The notes beneath the pieces were generated by a model, which did not search any database, had not been told where the DNA came from, and worked only from the letters and a program-made list of their open reading frames with translations. The position numbers and the translations under genes are program-made. Below are positions 33,984 through 42,803 of a stretch of DNA of 62,045 bases, in pieces (position 1 is the stretch's first letter; every line of letters starts with the position of its first letter). The DNA comes from a virus: the IMG/VR virus record IMGVR_UViG_3300021432_000009, positions 1 through 62,045 of that record; one strand, 5' to 3'.

Positions 33984-34159
33984 TTTGGCGGCTCCTCAGT
34001 TTGCATTATGACCAGAAATTGTTCAACTTTGCCTCTTGGCTCTGTTGTAGTCAGGATAAAGCTCGGCACAACTGAGTGTAACGTCCAACCAGGGCTCAGA
34101 GGAATAGCATTAGCCAGGTATTCCTCGACGTTACTCACCCGAACTGCGCGGTACTTCAT
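33977..34159 (-). CDS. Unknown small protein (60 aa)
   Basis: ATGA overlap with the DUF6496-like gene upstream and a short overlap downstream. Mixed alpha/beta. No family recognised. Confidence 0.55.
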   Translation of the reverse strand: MKYRAVRVSNVEEYLANAIPLSPGWTLHSVVPSFILTTTEPRGKVEQFLVIMQTEEPPKC

Positions 34160-34320
34160 CGTGCTGACTTGCGCTTCTCTGCCATCGCAACGGCGACAGC
34201 CTGTTTGTTCGCTCGCTCCTTGCCAAACTTGCGCGCAGTATGCGCGTAGCTCGGACCCTTGTGGAACTCACTAATGTTCTTCGAAACGGTCTTCTTCGAG
34301 GTTCCCTTGCGAAGCGGCAC
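34156..34320 (-). CDS. DUF6496-like small basic phage protein (54 aa)
   Basis: A GTG at 34320 with GGAG 8 bases upstream gives VPLRKGTSKKTVSKNISEFH then ARKFGKERANKQAVAVAMAE. The opening PLRKGTSKKTVSKNI and closing KQAVAVA..E are the hallmark of a small conserved phage protein family usually near capsid genes. Role unknown. Confidence 0.7.
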   Translation of the reverse strand: MPLRKGTSKKTVSKNISEFHKGPSYAHTARKFGKERANKQAVAVAMAEKRKSAR

Positions 34321-34448
34321 GGCGGCGACTCCATTGGCAGTAAGTTCCGAAGGAAGGCTGGCAGCGAAGCGAGGCCAGGGGGTAACCGAACCCCGCTTCG
34401 CGCCACGCCCAGTCCCCCACCGCCTAGTAGGGACCAGGTGGAGGGCGA

Positions 34449-35681
34449 CTAGAGGAAGTCAGGCACAACGCAGGCCCATTCGGGCCGAACGTATAGGATT
34501 CCCCAAAGCACGTCAAGTCGAGTGATGAATTGGTCGCTGCGAATGTCGTATGCGCTAATCATTCGCATCGAGATGCCATCATACGACTCCCTCGCCGCTT
34601 CGTGCACGCCACGCGGCAGCTCCAGGTCCGCCGTTGCCATCGTGATGGCCTCGGGCACGAACGCGAAGTTCTTCCGATACACGGAACTCGCCAGCGTTGC
34701 AGGGATGACATTCGCCGCATTCGCCGGCGAGTTGTCCACCGTCTGGTACTGCACCGGAGTCGGCCCAGCAGCCGCAGGGATCAGCGCAGGGTAGATGTTC
34801 ATCGTCGTGCCGCCATTCGCAACGGCAGTCGTCAAGACGAACTGCATCGGAGTCTGCGTGGAGACCTTCGTGATACGGTTCACGGAGTTGACGCCGCTGA
34901 TCGTCACGATATCGCCGAGAGCGTAGGTGCCCGCCAGCGCATTAATGGTGATCTGCAACCCCGTTTGGCCAGCGCCATTCACAGTGGCAGACGTGGCCTG
35001 CGCGCTCGTATACGCACCCGTCGTATGCTTGATAACCGTTTGGTCCGAGTACCAGTCGAACCCGAGCGTATCCTCGGCGATCTGACCCTTCTTGTACTGG
35101 TCGCCGATCTTGTTCTGCGGGTTCAGTAGGCCGGCGAGGCTCGCGACGCTTCGCGCCATCGTAATGGGGTCAAGGATCAGTTTCCGGCGACCCCTTGGCG
35201 CAGAGTTAAGGTCGAGCAGCGCGCCGGCGGTGAGCCAAGTCTGCGCAATGGGCGTGAGCACGTTGCCTGCGCCATCGAAGTTGCCGGCAAGTCGGGCTAC
35301 GCCGCCCTCGACGCCGGCCATGATATTCGCGGCTACGTCGCCGCACAGGTTATTGACCATCGGGGCGAGGATACGGCGGGAGAAGTCGTCGAGCAACATG
35401 GTACGGTCGACACTGCTGTACGACACGTCCACGCCATATTGGTTGGTGAGCGTCAGCGTGGTGCTCTGCTCGCTCGTGTCCTGAATGCTCGCCGCCGGTC
35501 CGTGCCGAGTCGTGAAGTCGTTCGGCAAGCGCACCCTTACCGTCGTGCCGATCTTCGCGCCCGTCTTCGCGAACTGATCGTCGTATTGCTGGTCGATGTG
35601 CTGAATGAACTCGTTGGAGTTCTTCCAAAGCCGCACGGCCTCGCGGGTAATCATGTTGATTGTCAGGATGGTATTCGGCAT
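34449..35681 (-). CDS. Major capsid protein, P22 coat-like (410 aa)
   Basis: The N-terminus ILTINMITREAVRLWKNS with FIQHIDQQYDDQF and VRVRLPNDFTTR fits the P22 coat family (HK97 fold); an inserted beta-rich domain lies around residues 225-310; the C-terminus carries DGISMRMISAYDI and VLWGILYVRPEW. It follows the scaffold gene. The Shine-Dalgarno AGGGAG is 20 bases from the ATG, with a hairpin between them (see 35689-35707). Fragments related to residues 5-59, 94-123 and 368-402 recur in Tat-signal proteins at 49.5-50.3 kb. Confidence 0.85.
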   Translation of the reverse strand: MPNTILTINMITREAVRLWKNSNEFIQHIDQQYDDQFAKTGAKIGTTVRVRLPNDFTTRHGPAASIQDTSEQSTTLTLTNQYGVDVSYSSVDRTMLLDDFSRRILAPMVNNLCGDVAANIMAGVEGGVARLAGNFDGAGNVLTPIAQTWLTAGALLDLNSAPRGRRKLILDPITMARSVASLAGLLNPQNKIGDQYKKGQIAEDTLGFDWYSDQTVIKHTTGAYTSAQATSATVNGAGQTGLQITINALAGTYALGDIVTISGVNSVNRITKVSTQTPMQFVLTTAVANGGTTMNIYPALIPAAAGPTPVQYQTVDNSPANAANVIPATLASSVYRKNFAFVPEAITMATADLELPRGVHEAARESYDGISMRMISAYDIRSDQFITRLDVLWGILYVRPEWACVVPDFL

Positions 35682-35688
35682 TTTGGCC

Positions 35689-35707
35689 CGCGCTACGCGC
35701 GCTCCCT
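35689..35707 (-). promoter_or_regulatory. Shine-Dalgarno with spacer hairpin, capsid gene
   Basis: On the minus strand AGGGAG (35707-35702) is followed by CGCGC-GTA-GCGCG (35701-35689), then GGCCAAA and the ATG at 35681. The linear spacing of 20 is too long, but folding the 5-bp hairpin leaves 7 bases, the optimal distance. No other good ribosome site precedes the start. Confidence 0.55.
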
Positions 35708-35817
35708 ATTAGGTTGACACAATGGGCGCAAGACGCGCCGCGTTCGTGCCAGGGCCTGAGTCTGGGCGTTTTGATGCAGGCAAGGCGAGTTCAATGCAGG
35801 AACTCGAAGTCTGCGTC

Positions 35818-35832
35818 GGCGCGAAGAGCGCC
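35818..35832 (-). terminator. Hairpin at the scaffold-capsid junction
   Basis: GGCGC/GCGCC with loop GAAGA lies 2 bases after the scaffold stop codon, in the 152-base gap before the capsid gene. There is no U-run, so it may be a partial terminator or an mRNA-processing or stability element. Confidence 0.35.
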
Positions 35833-35833
35833 C

Positions 35834-36733
35834 TTAGTGCCTCGTAGCGCGCTGGGCGCGCTCCTGTTCGTTCCGCTTCGCGATAAACTCTGTCATCGGC
35901 ATAGTCTCAAGATCTGGCTCTGCTCGAGTCGCGCCACCCACTCGGGGCGCGATCGGCTTCGGCGCGCGCGTTACCCTCGGCTCAGCCTCGCCCAGCGCAT
36001 TCTGCTGCGCACCCAGCTCGCTCGCAAGCTTCGTTAGCGCAACAGCCTGCGCGACAGCGGGCATCGAGAGTATTCGATCGGCCTCACTCGGGTTCTTGCC
36101 CAGGTGATAGATGAGCGCGCCGGCGGAGCCAGTCTCCAGCGCCGCGGCGAGAAACTCGCCCGGCACAACTGGGCCGGTTACAGTCTTCAGGCCTGCGATG
36201 GCCTCGTCGAAGTCGGGGTGTTCCTTGCGACCCGCGAAGACTACTTCGTCCATTCTCGTATTGAACTGCGCATTCGCAGCGAGCCGGCGGGCCTCGGCCT
36301 CCACCTCCGCTTGCGTGAATGTTCGTACAGCCGGCTTTGGTGGCTCAGGCTTCGCTTCGCCCTCTGCTGGCTTCGCTACGCCCAGCTTCTGTAACTCCGC
36401 AATGGTGTCCTCTGCGAGCTTCGCTCGCGCTTCCGCCGCTTCGCGCGCTCGCTTCTCTTCCCACTTCTCGCGAGTGAGCACGTTGATGCGCTCAGCGGCG
36501 CCATCCTTCTTCGGCTCGGGCTTTGGCTCGCCCGCGGGCGGCTCGCCATCCTTCGGCGCGAGCAGCGCCGCAACAGGCTTGAGTGGTTCCGCTGGCTGCT
36601 CTGGCTGCGGTGTTGGTGTCGGGCCGGGCTCGGGTGTCGGCGTAGCAACGCCGCCGGGGCCAAGAGAAGCCTCGTCGCCCTCAGCAGAGCACAGGAAGGT
36701 GTGGTCGAGAAAGTGGCGATGGCGGAAGAGCAT
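35834..36733 (-). CDS. Head scaffolding protein (299 aa)
   Basis: Proline/glutamate-rich N-terminus, a charged coiled coil (residues 80-120; REKWEEKRAREAAEARAKL), a second helical domain (YHLGKNPSEADRILSMPAVA) and a basic C-terminus ending AKRNEQERAQRATRH, the part expected to touch the coat. The position between portal region and coat matches P22 gp8. No protease domain is seen. Confidence 0.7.
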   Translation of the reverse strand: MLFRHRHFLDHTFLCSAEGDEASLGPGGVATPTPEPGPTPTPQPEQPAEPLKPVAALLAPKDGEPPAGEPKPEPKKDGAAERINVLTREKWEEKRAREAAEARAKLAEDTIAELQKLGVAKPAEGEAKPEPPKPAVRTFTQAEVEAEARRLAANAQFNTRMDEVVFAGRKEHPDFDEAIAGLKTVTGPVVPGEFLAAALETGSAGALIYHLGKNPSEADRILSMPAVAQAVALTKLASELGAQQNALGEAEPRVTRAPKPIAPRVGGATRAEPDLETMPMTEFIAKRNEQERAQRATRH

Positions 36734-37104
36734 TACTGTAACCTCAGTTGGCGGCGTTCGGCTCGTCTGGCATGGCGATTGCGGCCTACCACGAGGCCGT
36801 TGTCGTCAATGAGCGCAGCATAAATGGTTTGCTTCAATTCCTCCGAATGGTTGCCGCCCAACATTTGCGCTAACGTGGCCCGCGCCTTCGGAATGAGCTT
36901 CGGCCACATTAGTTCCAGGAACATCGCTTCGCACATAGTCGGCGTCAGCTCGGGGCACACTCGCTTCCACTCAGCATATATGCGATTATCTCGCATCACG
37001 TCGGAGTAGAGCGACGCGGCCATCTCAATTGCCGTAGCACGTATCAGCTTGTGAACATGCACGGTGCGGTGTGGCGGGAGCGCCGCCTTCGGCAGATCGT
37101 TCAT
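36733..37104 (-). CDS. Unknown head-region protein (123 aa)
   Basis: Helical protein (MRDNRIYAEWKRVCPELTP; TLAQMLGGNHSEELKQTIY). Overlaps both neighbours by ATGA or one base. Conserved-looking but of unknown function. Confidence 0.6.
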   Translation of the reverse strand: MNDLPKAALPPHRTVHVHKLIRATAIEMAASLYSDVMRDNRIYAEWKRVCPELTPTMCEAMFLELMWPKLIPKARATLAQMLGGNHSEELKQTIYAALIDDNGLVVGRNRHARRAERRQLRLQ

Positions 37105-38708
37105 TGCGAGACCTCGTCAGGAAACGGGTTGTGCTCTACGTCTTGCACTGGGCGAAGCGAGCCATCGTGGCTCGCGGCATACGCCGCCGTTGCGCCAGCG
37201 AGCGGAATGCCAGCCTTGATATTCGCACTTGTGAACTTCGAAGGGTCGAAATCTGCCCACGGTAACCTCGCGCCGTAGACGTGGCCTGGCGAGGTGGGCG
37301 ACTCGCGAAACAGTATATAGGAGTCGTGGCCTTTGTCCTCAACCCTATTCTTGTAAACTATGCTGTCATAGCCCTTAGACTGCATATAGTTTCGCAAGTT
37401 ATTTGCTTGAGTCTTCAAACTGCTAATTCCATAAATATCCTTCATACTGGCTGTGGCCATACCAGCGTATCTTGCCTCGTCGATCTCGTCTCTCGGCAAT
37501 CCTGCCATCTCTAGTCCCTTTGCTACATTCTCTGGATACCATGTTCCCAAGTCAGGCATCCGAATTGGGTTTTGCGCAACAATTGCAGCGGGGTAGACCC
37601 GCGGAGCAGTAGACCAGTCGAGCGTACTACCTTGTATCTCCTGTGCTGCGCGAGGCGAGCCAAAATGAACGCCAATCTCACCGTCGCCCGGCAACGCAAA
37701 CTGGTCGAATATTGTCGGTGTCCTCGTCCCGTGGTGCACTGCGACGTTGTAGCCTTGCTCCTTTGCCGCCTGTGGCATTTGCCACGTCGCCCCACGCGGC
37801 AGCGCCTCGGTGTCAATCGGAATGTGCGCAGGAGGAGCAGACGGGTTCTTCACTCCTGCAAGATCGAATAGCGACATACCGGGGTTCGCGGCAAGGGCCT
37901 TGTCGATGTCCTCGTCAGCGAGACTTGGCTTCGCAGCGCCTTTGTTATAAAAACTTCCACCTTTCGCATAATTCTCTGCTGCTATCTGAGATTTATTAAC
38001 AAGAGTCGGGTCGAGATGACCCTTAACTTCATTAGCTACAATGTCAGGCAATACCATTGCATCGTTATTTAGATACTTTGCACTTCCACCATATCCCAAT
38101 ACATTTCCAATAGACGTAGTTGGCCAGTCGCTAATATGCTTAGCAAGCTGCGCAGTTGTGTAATTTTTCGACCACGGATTAACTGCAGCGAACTCTGGTG
38201 CAAGATGCTGCATTGTTACCTTAAGACCAATGGAAGCTGCTTGGTCTTCGAGTGAAGGCACCTTCTCCCACGCACTCCCCGCCTTCGGCATCTGTGCCGC
38301 TGCATCCCAGTCGCCGCCCAGCGCGTCCTTAATCGCATTCACAATAGTATCGCTGTGTTCCGCAGGAAGGCTCTTCGGCAGTGCTGAGCGAAACTCATTT
38401 GCAGCAAGCTCGGCTAGCTTCGGCGCTGCCTTCTTCGCCCCGCCGAGGGCAGCCATTGCAATACCTGCGCCCTTCCCTACGCCGACAGGGCCAACTAGTC
38501 CCAGTGCACTTTGCAGCGCAGGGCCAAGCGTGCTAGTTTGATCTATTGTACCAAGCGAAGCAAGACCCGTGCCAATATCCACTGCCGGCTGCACTGCCGC
38601 TCGCATAAGCGCATTCGCAGCTGGACCTTGCTGATAGCGCAGCAGCGCATCTGCTATCGCAGGGGTAATAGTTGTGGGTAGTGGTGAGGATAAGGGGTCC
38701 AGTTCCAT
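37101..38708 (-). CDS. Virion-region protein with ADP-ribosyltransferase-like domain (535 aa)
   Basis: I use the ATG at 38708; the TTG at 38717 overlaps the portal stop. Residues 1-120 are alanine-rich helical. Residues 335-500 fit ADP-ribosyltransferase-like domains of polyvalent proteins: VAVHHGTRTPTIFDQF, IGVHFGSPRAAQEI, ILYIF-type strands near IYPAAIVAQNP and the closing GYDSIVYKNRVEDKGHDSYI. The catalytic Glu could be in the RVEDKG turn. Carried next to the portal, it may be packaged and injected to modify host targets, as T4 Alt is. The middle part is AT-richer than its neighbours. Confidence 0.65.
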   Translation of the reverse strand: MELDPLSSPLPTTITPAIADALLRYQQGPAANALMRAAVQPAVDIGTGLASLGTIDQTSTLGPALQSALGLVGPVGVGKGAGIAMAALGGAKKAAPKLAELAANEFRSALPKSLPAEHSDTIVNAIKDALGGDWDAAAQMPKAGSAWEKVPSLEDQAASIGLKVTMQHLAPEFAAVNPWSKNYTTAQLAKHISDWPTTSIGNVLGYGGSAKYLNNDAMVLPDIVANEVKGHLDPTLVNKSQIAAENYAKGGSFYNKGAAKPSLADEDIDKALAANPGMSLFDLAGVKNPSAPPAHIPIDTEALPRGATWQMPQAAKEQGYNVAVHHGTRTPTIFDQFALPGDGEIGVHFGSPRAAQEIQGSTLDWSTAPRVYPAAIVAQNPIRMPDLGTWYPENVAKGLEMAGLPRDEIDEARYAGMATASMKDIYGISSLKTQANNLRNYMQSKGYDSIVYKNRVEDKGHDSYILFRESPTSPGHVYGARLPWADFDPSKFTSANIKAGIPLAGATAAYAASHDGSLRPVQDVEHNPFPDEVSQ

Positions 38709-38709
38709 G

Positions 38710-41019
38710 CTAGCCAACTAACGAGTACGCGCCTGGGGTCTTCGCATAGTTCTTCACATACCAGTGCCCATCTGCGCCCTTCCTCGCGCCCGGGACAGGC
38801 GGATTTTCAACTACTCCCTTCGGCAGCGCAATTGGGCCGCCCTGCCCATTCGCCTTCGGCGCAGCTACGCCAGTGGACTCGGCTTCGTCACTCGCTGCCT
38901 CATCGCCAAGGTGGGCCTCCAAGGACTCTTGCATCGTCTGGCTTACTAGCGCCTTAATCTCATCAGGCTGAATCGCCTCTGCTGCCCTCGCCTTGTCATC
39001 CAGGAACACCTTCAGCCGCTGCGTGAAGGCGTTGTAGGAGTCAATTACGTGCTTGCCGCTTCGATCGTGCCCCTTCAGCTTCTCCCTCGACAACTCCTCC
39101 ATTGTCTTCTGCAGCAGCTGGGTAATCTGCGTAACTTGACCCTGCAAAGCCTGTTCCTGCGGACTTGGACCTTGCCCGAGCGCTTGCGGCGGCACCATGC
39201 GGCGCAGCCTCGCCGCGGCCTCATCGCTTAGGTCGAAGTCGCTGCTCTTCAGCAGCAAGTCGCCAATTAGCGAGGTTAACTGCGGCGCTTGCGTCAGTAT
39301 GAGCGTTAGTGCATTGAATGCCTCCTCACGCTTCGTGCCCCAACTCGGCCCAATGTCTGCCTCGACCTCGTAGGTTCCAGTCATCGGGTTCAAGATATGA
39401 GCAGCAACGCTACCATCATGAGCTAGTCGCTTCGCATAGACTTGCGCGGCCTGCGGGTCGATCTCGAGCTCGAAGTCTGTGCCGTCCTCTGCCATAATGC
39501 GCATTATTCGCTTGGTGTCGTAAAGCTTCGGAATGAGATCGAGCAAAATCTTGCCTATATGTCGGATTGCAATAGCAAGATTATCAATAAAATGATAAGT
39601 AGCAGTGTCGCCTTGCCGCTGACGCTCGTTAATAGCCTTGGCAGATCGTTCATTGCTCCTCTCGCCCATAGAGTCTTGATACTGCCCAGAGGCCATCATA
39701 AAGTCGCCCTGAGCGAGTTGCATTCCAGTCAGTGCAACTGGCGCAGCCACGGGCGGCTCGACACGCTGCGGCGCTGGGATAGCCTCGCCGGCGTCATTCA
39801 GCCCATTATACGGTAGAACAGAGTGGTTTATCTTGTTCGCTGTTTCCCAATACGTCTCGTAGCCCTCAATGGCTTCGGCGGGAGCCATCCAGGGTGACTT
39901 CGTCTGTAAAGCACCATATTCTACGGCAGTACTGGCCCAATAGTTGTACATTCGCTGAGGGTCAATTAGCGCCCGAGTATGCCCCTTCCTGTCCATTATG
40001 CCATCGATGACTGTCTCTTCCCCAATAACTGGCACAATCGGAATGTACTTGCCCGGCCAAGTTTCCTCTTCCACAATAGTATTGCCGACGATGAAGTACC
40101 ACTCAATTGTAGTAGTAGTCGTTTCGCGCGACTTCGTCCGCGGGTCAGCCTCGATCATTCGCAATAGCTCAGGGGCGTCCTCCAGCACACTCTTTCGAAT
40201 ATACGCAGTTTGCTTGCTTTGCTTGTCCGTGTAGGCAAAGAGCGTATCTTTCTTCTGCACCCTTCGGAAGTACTCGCAGGTGCGAATGCTGTCCTGCGTT
40301 ACCCACCCCGCATCATCACTAACTACATTCTGCGCCGCGGCAATATCTTTGTACTCGGGGTACTTCCCCTCGAAGTCCTCCTTGGGCACATCCTCGAAGA
40401 TAAAGCAGCGATTCGCATCGCTTTTGTCTACCTCCTTTGCGCCGCTGTCCATCACAATGTTGAGAGGATCGGGGACGGGCATAATGTAGGGCTCTTGGTC
40501 GAAGGAGTCCTCACTAATATGCCGCGTGCCAATTCGCAAGTAGCCTACGCCGCCATTAACTTGGAATGTGCTCGCCACATCGTAGGCGACAGTGGCATTG
40601 CTGCGGTACTCGATATGCCGCATAATAGCGTTGTGCATCGAGGCGGCCTCGGCCGTCGCGCCATTCCCCGTCGCACGAATTTTGATTGCCGGCTTGTTCT
40701 TCTTCGCATCATTCACGATTTGCAAGTTGTGCTGGCGCGTTTTGTTAATCGTCAGACAGGGGCGCTCATCAACATCCCTGTTGCGCCTAATATCGTTCGG
40801 CCACTGGTAGCCGTTATACGCATCAGCGTTCGCAAACTTAATATCTTCTAAGAAGTTCTTCCGGGCGTGCGACTCCCACTTCGAGTCAATCTTGAAGTCG
40901 TCCTTCGCTTGCTTAAGAATGCGCTCGTGGCGAGTCCTCGCATCGCCAGCGTTGTCGTCGCTCTGCTCAACGTAGCTCTGCGCCCTTACGTCGGGAACTG
41001 TTGCGGAGTGCTCAGCCAT
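38710..41019 (-). CDS. Portal protein, P22 gp1-like (769 aa)
   Basis: The size and the sequence (ILKQAKDDFKIDSKWES; PCLTINKTRQHNLQIVND; EYRSNATVAYDVASTFQVNG; DPLNIVMDSGAKEVDKSDAN; IIDPQRMYNYWAS-type segment ALIDPQRMYNYWASTAVEYG; GERSNERSAKAINERQRQGD) fit the P22-type portal family. A dodecameric ring for DNA entry and exit. The C-terminal 120 residues are a flexible coiled-coil tail. Confidence 0.85.
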   Translation of the reverse strand: MAEHSATVPDVRAQSYVEQSDDNAGDARTRHERILKQAKDDFKIDSKWESHARKNFLEDIKFANADAYNGYQWPNDIRRNRDVDERPCLTINKTRQHNLQIVNDAKKNKPAIKIRATGNGATAEAASMHNAIMRHIEYRSNATVAYDVASTFQVNGGVGYLRIGTRHISEDSFDQEPYIMPVPDPLNIVMDSGAKEVDKSDANRCFIFEDVPKEDFEGKYPEYKDIAAAQNVVSDDAGWVTQDSIRTCEYFRRVQKKDTLFAYTDKQSKQTAYIRKSVLEDAPELLRMIEADPRTKSRETTTTTIEWYFIVGNTIVEEETWPGKYIPIVPVIGEETVIDGIMDRKGHTRALIDPQRMYNYWASTAVEYGALQTKSPWMAPAEAIEGYETYWETANKINHSVLPYNGLNDAGEAIPAPQRVEPPVAAPVALTGMQLAQGDFMMASGQYQDSMGERSNERSAKAINERQRQGDTATYHFIDNLAIAIRHIGKILLDLIPKLYDTKRIMRIMAEDGTDFELEIDPQAAQVYAKRLAHDGSVAAHILNPMTGTYEVEADIGPSWGTKREEAFNALTLILTQAPQLTSLIGDLLLKSSDFDLSDEAAARLRRMVPPQALGQGPSPQEQALQGQVTQITQLLQKTMEELSREKLKGHDRSGKHVIDSYNAFTQRLKVFLDDKARAAEAIQPDEIKALVSQTMQESLEAHLGDEAASDEAESTGVAAPKANGQGGPIALPKGVVENPPVPGARKGADGHWYVKNYAKTPGAYSLVG

Positions 41020-41296
41020 CTTTCAGAGCCTCTCGCTTCCATACACCATAGTCCGACACTACGTCTCGCACAGCTTGCTCACTTCCGACATATACTGGTG
41101 GAGAAGTTTTACCGAACAGCACAGTCAAGAAGACTCGCCGCGACTTTACAATCTCAGCTACTTCCTCGTCCGAGAGCTCCCAGCACGAAACTGTGCAGAC
41201 GCCATTATTGAATACTGGAATAGCGGCGATATTTTCGCTGTTCAGCGGTGGCATTAGATTAACATTATAGCCGCTGAATTTGACTGGCGTGCCCAC
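41012..41296 (-). CDS. Unknown small protein between terminase and portal (94 aa)
   Basis: GTG start overlapping the terminase stop (TAGTG). Beta-rich then helical (SCWELSDEEVAEIVKSRRVF). Overlaps the portal start by 8 bases. Function unknown. Confidence 0.65.
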   Translation of the reverse strand: MGTPVKFSGYNVNLMPPLNSENIAAIPVFNNGVCTVSCWELSDEEVAEIVKSRRVFLTVLFGKTSPPVYVGSEQAVRDVVSDYGVWKREALKDG

Positions 41297-42648
41297 TACC
41301 CGGCCCTCCCACCGCTCAGCCAGCCGGCGCTTGCACCGGGCGAGCCGTAGTAGCGCGACTCGGCATATTCGCCCTCACAGTCGGCGAAGCCCAGCGCCGC
41401 AGCTACGTGGCCGCGCAGCGTCAGTTGTGTCCGTCCCGTGCGCATTTTGCTTGCAATCGCAAAATATTCAAACGCCTTACTTGCATCACTATGCTCGTCG
41501 TGCTTCGGGTGTTGCGAGAACTGTTTCGTCTGCTGATCTACCTCGAAGCGATAGTGGCGCAGATGGTTGATACCCTCAGCACACCTATCTTGATCAAAGT
41601 AGCAGTTCGGGAACACTGTGCGCGCAGCATTTATCATGTCCTTCTCGCTTTGCGATCTCTTCAGCACGACGACAGACTTGAGCTTCTCCCTCGCCTGCTC
41701 CTCAATTGTCATCTTCGCCCCAAGCAGCTTCGCCTTGCCATCATGCGGCAGGAAGTGGGTGCCGTACAGGTACTCGCGAGCTTGCAGGACTTTCAAGTAA
41801 TGGTCGATATGCTTCAAGTTATTTTCGTAAAAATCAAGGAATCGGTACTCGTAGCCGACTTGCTGAACAAACCAAATACTCGTATGGTCGCTGCGGCCAA
41901 GGTCCCAATAAGTGTTAACTGGCTTTGCTCGATCGTATAGGACTTTGCAAATTCGACCTTGCGTCGTGCACTCCCGGAGCTCATCCGCGTAGACACTTCC
42001 TTCGAGGTTCTGCTTGCACTTCCCTTCCCAGACATGCAAATACGAGTCGTAGTTGCGCGCCTTCAAGGCATCGCGCTCTGCCGGCAGTTCCGTCTCTGCA
42101 AACCACGGGTTGTCTCGCCAATTAATGTTAACTAGCGCACAGTTCGGCGGTGTGTGCAGTACAAACCGTTGATAAGTTGCGTCTGTCTCGAGATCTGGGT
42201 TGAAAGTGACGATAATCTCGCTTCCAGGCTTTCGTATTGTGGGTACGAGGACTTCCCAAGACGCTTCACTAACGCTCTGAGCTTCCTCGACCCAGCAGTA
42301 GTCAACGCCTTCGTAGCTTTTGATCTTCCCGACATTGTGGCGAATTCCCTCGAAGCTAAACTCTGTTCCGTTCAGACCCTTAATACTTGCCTGCTGAATG
42401 TCGTAGAAGTGCGAGAGGCCGAGGGACTCGATCTGCTGACTTAGCAGTTTGTGAACTGAGTCTTTAATGGAGTTCTGAAGTTCGCGAGCGCACAGCACGC
42501 TCAGCGGGCGCTTTGCGCCCTCAATGAGTAGCCACCGAGCGACGCCCCATGACTTCGCGCCACCTCGGCCACCATACAGTACTTTGTAGCGTTTGGGCTG
42601 AAATAGAGCCTGGAGCTTATCGGGAAATCTTGCGTCGGCGGTTTGCAT
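41296..42648 (-). CDS. terL: Terminase large subunit (450 aa)
   Basis: Walker A is LYGGRGGAKSWGVARW, the ATPase coupling region has CARELQNSIKDSV, Walker B is YCWVEEAQ, and the nuclease part has NTYWDLGRSDHTSIW and the later DHYLKVLQARE. It powers DNA packaging and cuts the DNA. I start at the Met beginning MQTADARFPDKLQ; the frame is open to an ATG at 42699, and the extension is encoded by palindromic copy 4. Confidence 0.88.
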   Translation of the reverse strand: MQTADARFPDKLQALFQPKRYKVLYGGRGGAKSWGVARWLLIEGAKRPLSVLCARELQNSIKDSVHKLLSQQIESLGLSHFYDIQQASIKGLNGTEFSFEGIRHNVGKIKSYEGVDYCWVEEAQSVSEASWEVLVPTIRKPGSEIIVTFNPDLETDATYQRFVLHTPPNCALVNINWRDNPWFAETELPAERDALKARNYDSYLHVWEGKCKQNLEGSVYADELRECTTQGRICKVLYDRAKPVNTYWDLGRSDHTSIWFVQQVGYEYRFLDFYENNLKHIDHYLKVLQAREYLYGTHFLPHDGKAKLLGAKMTIEEQAREKLKSVVVLKRSQSEKDMINAARTVFPNCYFDQDRCAEGINHLRHYRFEVDQQTKQFSQHPKHDEHSDASKAFEYFAIASKMRTGRTQLTLRGHVAAALGFADCEGEYAESRYYGSPGASAGWLSGGRAG

Positions 42649-42799
42649 TTTGTTGGGCCACTTGTGTAATTCCATTAGTGGGCCGTAGCGGCACCACATT
42701 GCCTTCGCTCGGTGGCCTTTCCTTCCTGCGCGCCTTGCGGCGCCTCACTGCGTCCACAACTAAGCACTGAAACTTGTAGAGCGTCCAGCGCTTCTTCAT
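42617..42799 (-). CDS. Small basic protein upstream of terminase (60 aa)
   Basis: Very basic (KKRWTLYKFQCLVVDAVRRR and KARRKERP), ending NANRRRKISR. Its 3' end overlaps the terminase start and contains palindromic copy 4. No strong ribosome site, so it may not be real. Confidence 0.4.
   Translation of the reverse strand: MKKRWTLYKFQCLVVDAVRRRKARRKERPPSEGNVVPLRPTNGITQVAQQNANRRRKISR
42655..42684. repeat. Dispersed palindromic element, copy 4
   Basis: Arms GGGCCACT and AGTGGGCC surround TGTGTAATTCCAT. It lies at the 5' end of the terminase ORF, where it would encode MELHKW in the extended reading. Confidence 0.75.
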
Positions 42800-42803
42800 C
42801 TCG

